Shown: positions 33,398 through 42,344, numbered from the stretch's first letter. The stretch: DNA of 51,754 nt from Brevibacterium sp. p3-SID960 (GCF_025144725.1 NZ_JALXKS010000018.1:1-51754), one strand, 5' to 3'. The notes: generated by a model not told the origin, from the letters alone. Translations and numbers: made by a program.

Positions 33398-34651
33398 ATG
33401 CCCGCAGCTGAGCGCCGCCCCAGCGGCGCCATCTCAGCCACCACCTCAGCTGCGGCACCGGTGAACCCGCGCGTAGCGAGGCTTGCCGTCTTCGCACTTG
33501 CCATCGGCGCTTTCGGCATCGGCACCGCCGAGTTCGCCACGATGGGGCTGCTGCCGCAGATCGCCGAGGGCCTTGACTCCTCGATCACCACAGCTGGGCA
33601 TGCAGTGTCGCTGTACGCGCTCGGCGTCGTCATCGGCGCACCGGTCATCACTGCGTTGGCGGCCAAGATGGACCGCCGCTGGCTGCTGCTGAGCCTCATG
33701 GTCGTCTTCATCATCGGCAGCGTCGGCTCGACCCTGGCCCCGACGATGAACCTTATGCTCGTCTCTCGATTCATCACCGGCCTCCCGCACGGTGCGTTCC
33801 TCGGCGTCGGCGCCGTCGTCGCCGCAACCCTGGCGCCAGCGCACCGCAAGGGCACCGCAATGGCCCGGGTGATGCTGGGTCTGACGATCGCGAACATCAT
33901 CGGTGTCCCCGCAGCTGCCGCACTCGGCACGGAGTTCGGCTGGCGGGTCGCCTATGCGCTCGTCGCGTTCATCGGCCTGCTGACCCTGGTGGCCGTGTTC
34001 TTCCTCGTCCCGCAGACCGCGCCGGCTGCCGCGCCGTCGATCCGCGGTGAGCTGCGCACAATGAAGCGCCCACAGGTGATCCTCACCCTCATCGCCGGTT
34101 CGGTGGGATTCGGCGGCATGTTCGCCCTCTACACCTACATCGCCCCGACCCTGACCGAGCTCACCGGGATGCCCGCCTCGGTGATCCCGTGGGTGCTCGT
34201 GTGCTTCGGCGTCGGCATGACCGTTGGCACCTTCGTCGCAGGCCCGCTCGTCGATCGGTCGATCGAACGCTCGGCTGTCATCGGGCTCGTCGGTCTGGGC
34301 ATCGTGCTGCTGGCCTTCGGGCTGTTCGCCCACGTACCGGCCGTGGCGATCGGCTGCGTGTCGGTCATCGGCATCTTCAGCTCGCTGTTCGTCACCGCCC
34401 TGCAGGCCAGACTCATGCGCGAATCCCACGACGCACCGTCACTGACCGCGGCGATGAACCATGCGGCATTCAACTTCGCCAACGCGCTCGGCGCCTTCGT
34501 CGGCGGCATCGTCATCGACGCAGGACTCGGCTTCCGCGCACCAGCTCTCACCGGTGTCGGCCTGACCGTGGTCGGGCTCGTCGTCACGACGATCGCGATC
34601 ACCACCTACCGGCAGACACGTGCCCGGCAGGTCATCGACATCGAGGAGTGA
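33398..34651 (+). CDS. MFS drug-type efflux transporter (DHA1 family)
   Basis: A 417-residue transporter with twelve hydrophobic helices. The opening ALAIGAFGIGTAEFATMGLLPQIAEGL is typical of the arabinose-efflux/chloramphenicol-resistance (CmlR/YdhP) subgroup of proton-driven DHA1 pumps, and the helix-5 region SRFITGLPHGAFLGVGAVVAA carries motif C. It sits downstream of a MerR regulator with a drug-sensor-like domain. AGGAG lies 6 nt before the ATG. The substrate cannot be named. Confidence 0.9.
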   Translation: MPAAERRPSGAISATTSAAAPVNPRVARLAVFALAIGAFGIGTAEFATMGLLPQIAEGLDSSITTAGHAVSLYALGVVIGAPVITALAAKMDRRWLLLSLMVVFIIGSVGSTLAPTMNLMLVSRFITGLPHGAFLGVGAVVAATLAPAHRKGTAMARVMLGLTIANIIGVPAAAALGTEFGWRVAYALVAFIGLLTLVAVFFLVPQTAPAAAPSIRGELRTMKRPQVILTLIAGSVGFGGMFALYTYIAPTLTELTGMPASVIPWVLVCFGVGMTVGTFVAGPLVDRSIERSAVIGLVGLGIVLLAFGLFAHVPAVAIGCVSVIGIFSSLFVTALQARLMRESHDAPSLTAAMNHAAFNFANALGAFVGGIVIDAGLGFRAPALTGVGLTVVGLVVTTIAITTYRQTRARQVIDIEE

Positions 34652-34871
34652 GCAGTCTGCGGCGCTCAATCGTGCGCACTCGTCCATTAGCTGACGCCCC
34701 CAACAGCGAAAACACGTTCAGCTTCTGCATGAAGCAGGCAGAGTCGCGGCAGCCATGGTCTGGCCGCACAGTGCAGTTGCGAGAATCGCTACATTGCCGG
34801 TTGCCGACCGGTTTGAAACGCGGGTCACAGCGCATCCGCACCTGCCCCGCTGACCGGATTCCGAGAGGCTG
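34652..34871. other. intergenic stretch with no recognised feature
   Basis: About 220 bp after the MFS stop codon, of slightly lower GC than its surroundings. No convincing frame, terminator or repeat was found. The promoter of the next gene follows. Confidence 0.5.
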
Positions 34872-34899
34872 TTGACGGGCACCATCGAGCCGGTAAAGT
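34872..34899 (+). promoter_or_regulatory. promoter of the SDR gene at 34949
   Basis: TTGACG (34872-34877) and TAAAGT (34894-34899), 16 bp apart. Confidence 0.6.
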
Positions 34900-34902
34900 T
34901 GA

Positions 34903-34916
34903 TGAACAATCGTTCA
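34903..34916 (+). promoter_or_regulatory. candidate TetR-type operator (SDR gene)
   Basis: TGAACAATCGTTCA, a perfect TGAAC/GTTCA dyad, begins 3 bp after the -10 box. It is the best copy of the motif also found before the ACAD operon and the ETF genes. Confidence 0.55.
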
Positions 34917-34948
34917 GCAAGTATTCAAGCGACCTGCCGGGAGGCACT

Positions 34949-35704
34949 ATGGGCCAGCGTTTCACTGGGAAGACTGCGATCGTCACGGGCGCATCGCGCG
35001 GCATCGGCTTAGGCATCGCCGAACGCCTCGTCGCCGAAGGGGCGCAGGTGTGCATCACCGCCCGCGGCGAGGAGGCGCTCGCCGCGGCCGCCGCGCAGCT
35101 CGGCGGCCCGGACAAAGCAATCTACGTCGCCGGCAAGGCCGATCGACCCGAGCACCAGGATGAGGCCATCTCGAAGACCACCGAGGCCTTCGGCCCGGTC
35201 GACATCCTGGTCAACAACACCGGCATCAACCCCGTCTACGGCCCGATGATCGAGCTCGACCTCGATGCCGCCCGCAAGGTCTTCGAGGTCAACGACATCT
35301 CCGCCCTGTCCTGGACGCAGAAGGTCTACGAAGCCTCACTGGCCGAGCGCGGCGGCGCGGTGCTCAACGTCGCATCGGTCGCCGGCCTCGGCCAGCCCGA
35401 AGGCATCGGCTTCTATGGATCGTCGAAGGCGATGCTCGTGCACATCACCCGCCAGCTGGCCATGGAGCTCGGGCCGAACATCCGCGTCAACGGCGTAGCC
35501 CCGGCCGTCGTCAAGACCCGATTCGCCGAAAAGCTTTATGCCCACGACGAGGAGGGTGTGGCCGCAGCCTATCCACTCAAGCGCCTTGGCACACCTGAGG
35601 ACATCGCAGCAGCCGCAGCCTTCCTGCTTTCTGATGAGGCCAGCTGGATCACCGGCCAGATCCTCACCCTCGACGGCGGCATGACACTGTGCGGCGGCGT
35701 CTGA
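34949..35704 (+). CDS. SDR-family oxidoreductase, FabG-like
   Basis: A 251-residue classical SDR. It has TGASRGIG near residue 15, NNTG near 88 and the catalytic NVASVAG (Ser) with FYGSSKA (Tyr-x3-Lys), ending SWITGQILTLDGGMTLCGGV as in FabG and DHRS4-like enzymes. It could reduce 3-oxoacyl or related carbonyls, or act as an alcohol dehydrogenase. It shares a candidate operator with the acyl-CoA dehydrogenase and ETF promoters, which suggests a role in fatty-acid or related acyl-CoA breakdown. GGGAGG lies upstream of the ATG. A strong hairpin terminates it. Confidence 0.88.
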   Translation: MGQRFTGKTAIVTGASRGIGLGIAERLVAEGAQVCITARGEEALAAAAAQLGGPDKAIYVAGKADRPEHQDEAISKTTEAFGPVDILVNNTGINPVYGPMIELDLDAARKVFEVNDISALSWTQKVYEASLAERGGAVLNVASVAGLGQPEGIGFYGSSKAMLVHITRQLAMELGPNIRVNGVAPAVVKTRFAEKLYAHDEEGVAAAYPLKRLGTPEDIAAAAAFLLSDEASWITGQILTLDGGMTLCGGV

Positions 35705-35742
35705 CCCAGACCCGTCAGCCAACCACCCGCTGACCTTTGCCT

Positions 35743-35781
35743 GCGCACCCCCGGTCGAGTCCGCCTCGGCCGGGGGTGCGC
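35743..35781 (+). terminator. hairpin terminator of the SDR gene
   Basis: Perfect 12-bp arms GCGCACCCCCGG (35743-35754) and its complement (35770-35781), with an inner CGAG/CTCG stem. A second small stem GCACCC-CCGA-GGGTGC follows at 35820-35835. Confidence 0.8.
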
Positions 35782-35850
35782 GCTGCGAGCGATCAGCCGG
35801 TTGTGCGTCGTATCACAAAGCACCCCCGAGGGTGCGAACCGCCAGGGGAG

Positions 35851-35869
35851 TTAGGTAACATTAGCCTAA
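35851..35869 (+). promoter_or_regulatory. DtxR/IdeR-type iron box
   Basis: TTAGGTAACATTAGCCTAA fits the 19-bp DtxR consensus (TTAGGTTAGGCTAACCTAA), keeping both outer TTAGG/CCTAA arms. It lies upstream of the siderophore operon, so iron would repress it. With the second, weaker box it accounts for the 327-bp gap, along with the SDR terminator. Confidence 0.8.
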
Positions 35870-35913
35870 CGAACTTTGGACACGATTCCGTTTCGTAAAT
35901 GGGTGTGCATAGC

Positions 35914-35933
35914 CTTAGTGTGGTTCACCTAAG
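35914..35933 (+). promoter_or_regulatory. second, weaker DtxR-like box
   Basis: CTTAGTGTGGTTCACCTAAG has a CTTAG/CTAAG outer dyad and a good right half (ACCTAA). It overlaps a possible TAGCCT -10 (35910-35915). This is a suggestion only. Confidence 0.4.
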
Positions 35934-36031
35934 CAGTCGGCGGTCCCCGTCTGCCCGAGCCACACCACTACGCCCCCGCGCGCTACCGGTGCAGTCCACC
36001 GGCTGCGCGCACTCGAAAGGAGCCCCACCTG

Positions 36032-37018
36032 ATGCGGATCAAGCATCACCGCCTGAGCGCCGTCGCCGCTCTCTCAGCCGTCGCACTCACCCTCGGCGCC
36101 TGCGGTTCAGACACTGGCACCTCGGCGGAGGAAACCCCCGAGAACTCCGCGACCGTGACCGTCGAAGACAACAACGGCACCCACGAGATCGCCACCCCGC
36201 CCACGAGCGTCGTCGCCACCGACAACCGCACCTTCCAGACCCTTGACGAGTGGGGCGTGGAGATCAAGGCCGGCGCCGTGGCGCTCATGCCCGAGAGCGT
36301 CTCCTACACCCAGAACGAGGATGTCATCGACCTCGGCAACCACCGCGAGCCCAACCTCGAAGCCGTCGTCGAAGCCCAGCCGGACCTCATCATCAACGGT
36401 CAGCGCTTCGCCCAGTACGAGGAGGACCTCGCCAAGCTGGCCCCGGATGCCACGATCCTCAACCTCGATCCGCGCGACGACCAGCCCCTCGACGCTGAGC
36501 TCAAGCGCCAGACCGAGGTACTCGGCGAGGTGTTCGGCAAGCAGGAGGAGGCCAAGAAGCTCAACGAGGACTTCGATGCCTCGATCGAGCGGGTGAAGGA
36601 GGCCTACAACTCCGACGATACGGTCATGGGCGTCATCACCTCCGGCGGCGACATCAACTACTCGGCTCCGAAGGTCGGCCGCACGCTCGGCCCGGTGTTC
36701 GACATCCTCGACCTGACGCCGTCGATCGAGGCTCCGGAGGGCGCATCGGATGACCACACCGGTGACGATATCTCCGTGGAGGCGATCGCCGACTCGAATC
36801 CGGACTGGCTGCTCGTGGTGGACCGCGACGCCGCAGTCGAAGACGATGCGAAGCCTGCCCAGAGCATCATCGAGGAGTCCCAGGCGCTCAAGAACGTCAA
36901 CGCCGTGAAGAGCAGCAACATCGTCTACATGCCCAAGGACACCTACCTTTCCGAAGGCATCCAGACGTACACCACCTTCTTCAACGACCTCGCCGACGCA
37001 ATGGAGAACTCCCAGTGA
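36032..37018 (+). CDS. iron-siderophore ABC transporter substrate-binding lipoprotein
   Basis: A 328-residue extracytoplasmic receptor. Its lipoprotein signal ends LGAC (Cys24). The class III binding-protein fold is seen with a long connecting helix: VTVEDNNGTHEIATPP at the start, DLGNHREPNLEAVVEAQPDLII and LSEGIQTYTTFF at the end. It resembles FatB/CeuE/YclQ-type receptors for catecholate siderophores. It is the first gene of a four-gene operon (receptor, two permeases, ATPase) behind a DtxR box. AAAGGAG upstream of the ATG supports the start. The siderophore itself cannot be named. Confidence 0.92.
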   Translation: MRIKHHRLSAVAALSAVALTLGACGSDTGTSAEETPENSATVTVEDNNGTHEIATPPTSVVATDNRTFQTLDEWGVEIKAGAVALMPESVSYTQNEDVIDLGNHREPNLEAVVEAQPDLIINGQRFAQYEEDLAKLAPDATILNLDPRDDQPLDAELKRQTEVLGEVFGKQEEAKKLNEDFDASIERVKEAYNSDDTVMGVITSGGDINYSAPKVGRTLGPVFDILDLTPSIEAPEGASDDHTGDDISVEAIADSNPDWLLVVDRDAAVEDDAKPAQSIIEESQALKNVNAVKSSNIVYMPKDTYLSEGIQTYTTFFNDLADAMENSQ

Positions 37019-37023
37019 CACCG

Positions 37024-37058
37024 CGCCGGCGGCACGGGCCTGCTCCGCGCCGCCGGCG
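37024..37058 (+). terminator. intercistronic hairpin after the receptor gene
   Basis: CGCCGGCGG (37024-37032) pairs perfectly with CCGCCGGCG (37050-37058). In binding-protein operons such a stem often keeps the receptor message stable and reduces permease transcription. No T-run is present. Confidence 0.6.
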
Positions 37059-37086
37059 GTCCACCTGATCCCGACCGATTGAGACG

Positions 37087-38205
37087 ATGAGCATCCACGA
37101 ACGCCACCAGGCACACGCACCAGCTCACGGTGCCGCTGCCGGCGCGCTCGGATCCACCGGGGCACCTGGATCCGACGGCACGACCGCCGGGGCACCTGGA
37201 TCCGCCGGGGCGCCTGCGGTGACCGCGCCCGTGGCGGTGGCTGGCACGGGTGCGTCGTCGCGCCTGTTCACGTGGCCGCTGCTCATCGGCGTGCTCGTCA
37301 CCGCAGCGCTGGTCGTCTCCTCGCTGTTCATCGGCATCTACGACATCTTCGGCGCCGAAGACGGCTCGGAGATGTTCGCCATCACCCGCGTGCCGCGCAC
37401 CATCGCCCTGGTGCTCGCCGGAGCGGCGATGGCGATGTGCGGCCTCGTCATGCAGCTCTTGACGCAGAACCGGTTCGTCGAGCCGACCACGACCGGCACC
37501 ACCGAATGGGCGGGCCTGGGTCTGCTGCTGGCCTTCATCGCCTTTCCCGGCGCTCCGCTCATCGTCACCATGAGCGTTGCGATCATCACCGCCTTCATCG
37601 GCACCCTCATCTTCTTCGCCTTCCTGCGCCGGGTGACGCTGAAGTCCTCGCTCATCGTGCCGATCATCGGGCTCATGCTCGGTGCCGTCGTCGGCGCGGT
37701 CTCGACCTTCCTGGCCCTGCAGAACGACCTGCTGCAGACCGTCGGCATCTGGTTCGCCGGCTCCTTCACCGCGGTGCTGCGCGGCCAGTACGAACCGCTG
37801 TGGTTCGTGCTCATCGTCGTCATCGCCGTGTTCATCGTCGCCGACCGGTTCACCGTCGCCGGCCTCGGCCAGGAGATCGCCACGAACGTCGGCCTGAACT
37901 ACAACCAGGTGCTGCTGCTGGGCACCGGACTCATCGCGATCGCCACCGGCATCGTCACCGTCGTCGTCGGCAACCTGCCGTTCATCGGCCTCATCGTGCC
38001 CAACATCGTCTCCCTGTTCCGCGGCGACGACCTGCGCTCGAACCTGCCGTGGGTGTGCCTGCTCGGCATTGCGATCGTCACCATCTGCGACATCATCGGC
38101 CGCACGATCGTCGCCCCCTTCGAGATTCCCGTCTCGCTCATCCTCGCTGTCGTCGGTGCAGCGGTCTTCATCACCCTGCTGCTGCGGAGGCGCCGGAATG
38201 GCTGA
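37087..38205 (+). CDS. FecCD-family siderophore permease 1
   Basis: A 372-residue inner-membrane permease. After a low-complexity leader (about 1-58, GAPGS/PAG repeats with GGATCC-containing direct repeats in the DNA) come about ten helices with the FecCD motifs RVPRTIALVLAGAAMAMCG and GNLPFIGLIVPNIVS. It forms the channel with the next permease. Its last 8 nt overlap the start of that gene, indicating coupling. The leader is unusually long for the family. Confidence 0.92.
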   Translation: MSIHERHQAHAPAHGAAAGALGSTGAPGSDGTTAGAPGSAGAPAVTAPVAVAGTGASSRLFTWPLLIGVLVTAALVVSSLFIGIYDIFGAEDGSEMFAITRVPRTIALVLAGAAMAMCGLVMQLLTQNRFVEPTTTGTTEWAGLGLLLAFIAFPGAPLIVTMSVAIITAFIGTLIFFAFLRRVTLKSSLIVPIIGLMLGAVVGAVSTFLALQNDLLQTVGIWFAGSFTAVLRGQYEPLWFVLIVVIAVFIVADRFTVAGLGQEIATNVGLNYNQVLLLGTGLIAIATGIVTVVVGNLPFIGLIVPNIVSLFRGDDLRSNLPWVCLLGIAIVTICDIIGRTIVAPFEIPVSLILAVVGAAVFITLLLRRRRNG

Positions 38206-39400
38206 CCTGTACGAAGCGACCTACACCGACCCGGCATCGTTGGCCCGCCAGGCCGGCCAACTCGGCCCGTCCACCCTGCCCGACGTCAGCGGCGCCACCC
38301 CCGCCGCCGGCACCGCACAGGCCACCGCCGCCACCGCCTCGGGCGCGGCAGCCCGGTCCACCACCGCACGCACCCATACGCCGGCACCGGCGCCAGACAC
38401 CCGCCACCAGGGCGCCCTGCCGACGCGGGCCGCGCGGGTGCGCTATTTCGCGATCCTCGCCGGGATGAGCGTTTTCGCGCTGGCCGCCTGCTTCGCGCTG
38501 CTGGCCTGGGACAACCCGATGCCGGTCGGCTCGGAGGGGTTCTGGCTCATCGCCAATCTGCGTGCGACGAACATCGCCGTCATCGTCATCGTGGCCTTCT
38601 GCCAGGCGATGGCGACCGTGGCCTTCCAGACGGTGACCCACAACCGGATCATCACGCCCTCGATCATGGGCTTCGAGTCGCTGTACACGCTCATCCACAC
38701 CTCGATGGTGTTCTTCTTCGGCACAGTCGGCATCGTCGCGGCCGGGTCGACGAGCATGTTCCTCACCACTGTCGGGATCATGGTCGTCTTCGCCGCGTTC
38801 CTCTACGGCTGGCTGCTCTCAGGCCGGTACGCGAACATGCAGATCATGCTGCTCATCGGCATCATCCTGGGTGCTGGGCTCGGCTCGCTGTCGACGTTCA
38901 TGCAGCGGCTCATGACCCCGGGTGAGTTCGATCTGCTCACCGCCCGGCTCATCGGCTCGATCTCCAACGCCGAGGCCAGCCACCTGTGGATCGCCGCCCC
39001 CATCGTCGCCGTCGCCGGTGGCGCGCTCTGGCTGCTGGCACCCAAGCTCAACGTGCTCGCGCTCGGCCATGACGCGGCCGTCAACCTCGGGCTCAACCAG
39101 CGGGCCTACAACATCATCGTGCTGCTGCTCGTCTCCGTGCTCATGGCGATCTCGACCGCGCTCATCGGGCCGATGACGTTCTTCGGGTTCCTCATCGCGA
39201 TGCTGGCCTACCAGCTCGCCGACACCCATGACCACCGCTACGTCTTCCCACTCGCGTGGCTGACCGGCATCGCAGTGCTCGCCGGGGCCTACTTCGCGCT
39301 CAAGCACCTGTTCTATGCCGAGGGTGCCGTGGGCATCATCATCGAGGTCGTCGGCGGTTCGTTCTTCCTGCTCTACATCCTGCGAAAGGGCCGCCTGTGA
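38198..39400 (+). CDS. FecCD-family siderophore permease 2
   Basis: A 400-residue permease, partner of the preceding one. The first about 78 residues are Ala/Thr/Pro-rich low complexity; helices follow from about 80, with MGFESLYTLIHTSM and TALIGPMTFFGFLIAMLAYQL, typical of FatC/CeuC-like proteins. The start at 38198 is set by GGAGG 7 nt upstream. The dispersed 16-mer at 38333-38348 lies inside the leader and encodes ATASG. Its stop overlaps the ATPase start. Confidence 0.92.
   Translation: MADLYEATYTDPASLARQAGQLGPSTLPDVSGATPAAGTAQATAATASGAAARSTTARTHTPAPAPDTRHQGALPTRAARVRYFAILAGMSVFALAACFALLAWDNPMPVGSEGFWLIANLRATNIAVIVIVAFCQAMATVAFQTVTHNRIITPSIMGFESLYTLIHTSMVFFFGTVGIVAAGSTSMFLTTVGIMVVFAAFLYGWLLSGRYANMQIMLLIGIILGAGLGSLSTFMQRLMTPGEFDLLTARLIGSISNAEASHLWIAAPIVAVAGGALWLLAPKLNVLALGHDAAVNLGLNQRAYNIIVLLLVSVLMAISTALIGPMTFFGFLIAMLAYQLADTHDHRYVFPLAWLTGIAVLAGAYFALKHLFYAEGAVGIIIEVVGGSFFLLYILRKGRL
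38333..38348 (+). repeat. dispersed GC-rich 16-mer inside the permease leader
   Basis: ACCGCCTCGGGCGCGG, an exact match to the consensus, in the low-complexity N-terminal region of permease 2. Confidence 0.5.
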
Positions 39401-40152
39401 TCACCCTCTCCGCGGTCCGCAAGAGCTACTCGGCCGAGGTCTCGATCGGCCCGGTCGACCTGCAGATCCCCGCAGGCGGCGTCACCGCCCTCGTCGGGCC
39501 CAACGGGGCCGGCAAGTCGACGCTGCTGACGATGATCGGCCGGCTCATGGGCATGGACGAGGGCGCGATCGAGATCGCCGGCTACGACGTCGCGACGACG
39601 AAGTCGAAGGATCTGGCGAAGATCGTGTCGATCCTGCGGCAGGAGAACCACTTCGTCACCCGGCTCACCGTCCGCCAGCTAGTGGGCTTCGGCCGGTTTC
39701 CCTACTCGCAGGGCCGGCTGACAGCCGCCGATGATGCGATCATCACCCGCTCGATCGACTTCTTGGGCCTCAGGCCACTGGAGGGCCGGTACCTTGATGA
39801 GCTCTCCGGCGGGCAGCGGCAGCGCGCCTACGTCGCGATGGTGCTGGCGCAGGACACCGACTATGTGCTCCTCGATGAGCCGCTGAACAACCTCGACATG
39901 CGCCATTCGGTGCAGATGATGCAGCACCTCGAACGCGCCGCCGAGGAGCTCGGCCGCACCGTCGTCATCGTCCTCCACGACATCAACTTCGCCGCCCACT
40001 ACGCCAAGCGGATATGCGCGGTCAAGGACGGACAGGTCTGCTACTTCGGCACCCCGGCCGAGATCATGCGCCCCGAAGTGCTCTCCGATGTCTTCGACAC
40101 CCCCGTCGACGTCATCGACGGCCCGCGAGGGCCGCTGGCCGTGTACTACTGA
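39397..40152 (+). CDS. siderophore ABC transporter ATP-binding protein
   Basis: A 251-residue ATPase energising the uptake system. Walker A GPNGAGKST (34-42), Q-loop (ILRQENH near 80-86), signature LSGGQRQR (136-143), Walker B YVLLDEP (156-162), and a switch His in VLHDINFAAHYA. It is highly similar in layout to FecE/FatE/YclP. It starts with GTG overlapping the previous stop (GTGA). Two copies of the dispersed motif follow in the 79-bp gap. Confidence 0.94.
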   Translation: MITLSAVRKSYSAEVSIGPVDLQIPAGGVTALVGPNGAGKSTLLTMIGRLMGMDEGAIEIAGYDVATTKSKDLAKIVSILRQENHFVTRLTVRQLVGFGRFPYSQGRLTAADDAIITRSIDFLGLRPLEGRYLDELSGGQRQRAYVAMVLAQDTDYVLLDEPLNNLDMRHSVQMMQHLERAAEELGRTVVIVLHDINFAAHYAKRICAVKDGQVCYFGTPAEIMRPEVLSDVFDTPVDVIDGPRGPLAVYY

Positions 40153-40153
40153 A

Positions 40154-40226
40154 CCGTACCCGAGGCGGTGGCTGCTATCGCGCCGGACGCGACGGCGGCG
40201 GACTCGTCTGCCGTGCCCGAGGCGGC
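40154..40226 (-). repeat. two dispersed 16-mer copies in the convergent gap
   Basis: On the minus strand 40154-40169 reads ACCGCCTCGGGTACGG (exact) and 40211-40226 reads GCCGCCTCGGGCACGG (one change). Both are followed, on the plus strand, by GGCTGCTA. They lie between the ATPase gene and the convergent membrane-protein gene. Confidence 0.6.
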
Positions 40227-40231
40227 GGCTG

Positions 40232-41191
40232 CTACGACACCGGATTCGGCACTCGCAGCACCGCTGAGAGCACCCACCATGTCACTAGCCCGAGGGCACA
40301 CGCCGCCAGGCTCAAAGGCAGCATGAATACCGAGGCGTCGAACAGCCCGGCGGCGACACCCGGGACAGCGAACACCAGCATCGACAGCAGCGCCGCCAGA
40401 CCCGGCTGGGCGGTCGCCGGCTTGAGCGTCCACAGCAGGATGGCCGCGAGGATCCCCGGCAGCGCGATGGCGAACAGGCACATCATCACCGTCTTCGTCT
40501 CCGTCATGTCAGCGGCCAGGAGTGCACCTGCGCACACCACGCTGTAGGCGAGCGCGCCGATGAGCATGCTCGTGCCGAGCAGGCGCACGGACGCGGCGCT
40601 GTCAGCCCCGGCCTGGTCGTCATCACGGGGGCCGTCTGCGCTGGCTGCCTCGCTGCTGGTGGAACCAGCGGCCTCTTCGGGCTCATCATCGTCACCGTCA
40701 CCGGGTGCAGGCTGCGCGGCGCGGCCGGCGCGCCGGCCGGAGAGGAACGCCCGGGTCACGAGGCCGAGTGCCCAGAGCGCGATGGCGATGAGCAGCGGGG
40801 GCAGACCGAAGACGAGCGGATAGACATAGTTGCCCAGGCCAGCCAAGGTGAAGCCTCCTGACCAGAGCGGGCTCTCCAACACGAGCATGGCTGTCCAGAT
40901 GACCGCGTAGACGGTGATGACAGCCGCTGCGATCCACTCCCACACGGCCCGGCGGGACAGCAGCGCCACCGCGCCCGCTGCCATGAGCGAGGGCAGCAGT
41001 TCGAAGATGAGGCTGCTGATGAGCGCGGCCGCCTCCGGCAGGCCGCTGCGGGAGATGGCCTCGATGAGCGACATCGCAGAGAAGACTACTCCGGCGGCTG
41101 CCAGAGCGGCAACGAGCAGTGCATGGGATCGCGACCGGCGATCTGCGCTGCGCACTACCGGTGGGAATGCCTGCTGGCGGGAGGATGTCAT
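40232..41191 (-). CDS. putative multi-pass membrane protein
   Basis: A 319-residue protein with about eight hydrophobic segments: about four before and four after a central cytosolic loop (about 160-205) that is Asp/Glu/Ser/Ala-rich. No conserved motif is recognised. TheATG at 41191 lies 6 nt after GACGCT (41198-41203), consistent with the leaderless pattern. It is convergent with the siderophore operon and follows the PAP2 gene on the same strand. Function unknown. Confidence 0.7.
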   Translation of the reverse strand: MTSSRQQAFPPVVRSADRRSRSHALLVAALAAAGVVFSAMSLIEAISRSGLPEAAALISSLIFELLPSLMAAGAVALLSRRAVWEWIAAAVITVYAVIWTAMLVLESPLWSGGFTLAGLGNYVYPLVFGLPPLLIAIALWALGLVTRAFLSGRRAGRAAQPAPGDGDDDEPEEAAGSTSSEAASADGPRDDDQAGADSAASVRLLGTSMLIGALAYSVVCAGALLAADMTETKTVMMCLFAIALPGILAAILLWTLKPATAQPGLAALLSMLVFAVPGVAAGLFDASVFMLPLSLAACALGLVTWWVLSAVLRVPNPVS

Positions 41192-41255
41192 ATCCCCAGC
41201 GTCTCATGCCGCGCAGGCACTACCTCGGCAGCGGTGAGAGGCGAGCACGGGCATC

Positions 41256-42110
41256 TCAGCCAGCGAGAGAGCGGTCGGCACTGGACTGCCGGCGGCTGCG
41301 GGCGGCTGCGACGGCGAGGAAGATGCGGTGGCCGGTGATGACGACGATGATCCAGGCGATTGCGACGAGCCAGGCGGTGAGCACATCGGTCGTCCAGTGC
41401 TGACCGAGGTAAATGCGGCTGAGTCCCATGCAGGCGGCGAAGGTCAGGCAGCCGAGGACGATGAGGATCTTCAGCCACCACTGGCGGATGAGGATGAGCA
41501 CCAGGTAGGCGATCATGCCGTACAGCTCCAGGGAGTTGAGTGAGTGGCCGCTGGGAAAGGAGAAACCGCCTTCATACGGCGGGACCGCATCGACATGCGC
41601 TGGGCGCGGACGGCCGATGAGGTTCTTGCCGAGCACCGTGAACGCGACTGAGCCGAGGGCGGTGATGAGCATGAGCAGCAGCGGTGTGCGGCGCCGGTAG
41701 ACGATCGTGAGGATACCGATGACGATGAGCGCGATGACGGTCATTCCGGCGATGTCGCCGAGGTTGGTGAAGGCGGTGACCACGCGGTTGAGTGCCGGTG
41801 TGCGCAGCCCCTGCATCCAGTGCAGGATCGGCCGGTCGAGGGACGTGATGCCGTCGCGCGGGTTGTCGAGGCTTTCGTAGATCTCCTCGGCGATGGCCAC
41901 GCAGCCGAGCATGATGACCAGGCCGACGCTGGTGAAGAGGATCAGCGCGGTGTAGGGGCCGAACCAGCGGCTGAGCCGCTGGCCGATCCAGCCGAGCAGC
42001 TTCCACCCGGGCAGCCGGCGCTCGTGGGGTTGGACGAAATCAGCGGCCTCGCGGAGAAGCGGGTCGTCGGAAGAGCGGAGTCGATCGGTGCTCGTGCGCT
42101 TGTCTATCAC
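41256..42110 (-). CDS. PAP2-family membrane phosphatase
   Basis: A 284-residue membrane phosphatase with about six helices. The three catalytic motifs are present: KNLIGRPRP (K-x6-R-P), FPSGH and SRIYLGQHWTTD (S-R-x5-H-x3-D). Likely substrates are phosphatidic acid, prenyl diphosphates or phosphatidylglycerol phosphate. The start is GTG at 42110, 6 nt after AAGAAT (42117-42122), so probably leaderless. A perfect 13-bp dyad lies just upstream of the -10. Confidence 0.9.
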   Translation of the reverse strand: MIDKRTSTDRLRSSDDPLLREAADFVQPHERRLPGWKLLGWIGQRLSRWFGPYTALILFTSVGLVIMLGCVAIAEEIYESLDNPRDGITSLDRPILHWMQGLRTPALNRVVTAFTNLGDIAGMTVIALIVIGILTIVYRRRTPLLLMLITALGSVAFTVLGKNLIGRPRPAHVDAVPPYEGGFSFPSGHSLNSLELYGMIAYLVLILIRQWWLKILIVLGCLTFAACMGLSRIYLGQHWTTDVLTAWLVAIAWIIVVITGHRIFLAVAAARSRRQSSADRSLAG

Positions 42111-42124
42111 CGTGCCATTCTTGT

Positions 42125-42137
42125 TGAATCCGATTCA
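42125..42137 (-). promoter_or_regulatory. 13-bp inverted repeat in the PAP2 promoter
   Basis: TGAATC-C-GATTCA, a perfect dyad directly upstream of the -10 box of the PAP2 gene. A candidate regulator site; the protein is unknown. The rest of the gap to the PRC-barrel gene shows one small CAGCAC/GTGCTG stem at 42264-42279. Confidence 0.4.
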
Positions 42138-42344
42138 CAGCGCCTCGTGGCCCGCTGCAGGGAGACCTGCCGGCTGGAAAGTCTGAGGAAGCACTAAGAA
42201 ACAAGGACTGTTGTCGAAGTGAGCGAGGTGTTAGCGTGAAATCATCCGATGTCACTCCGGATACAGCACGACAGTGCTGATAAGGCACCACCCGTTGGGG
42301 AAAGGTTCCTCGACGCCGAGAACGTCACACCACAGGAGTTCAGC

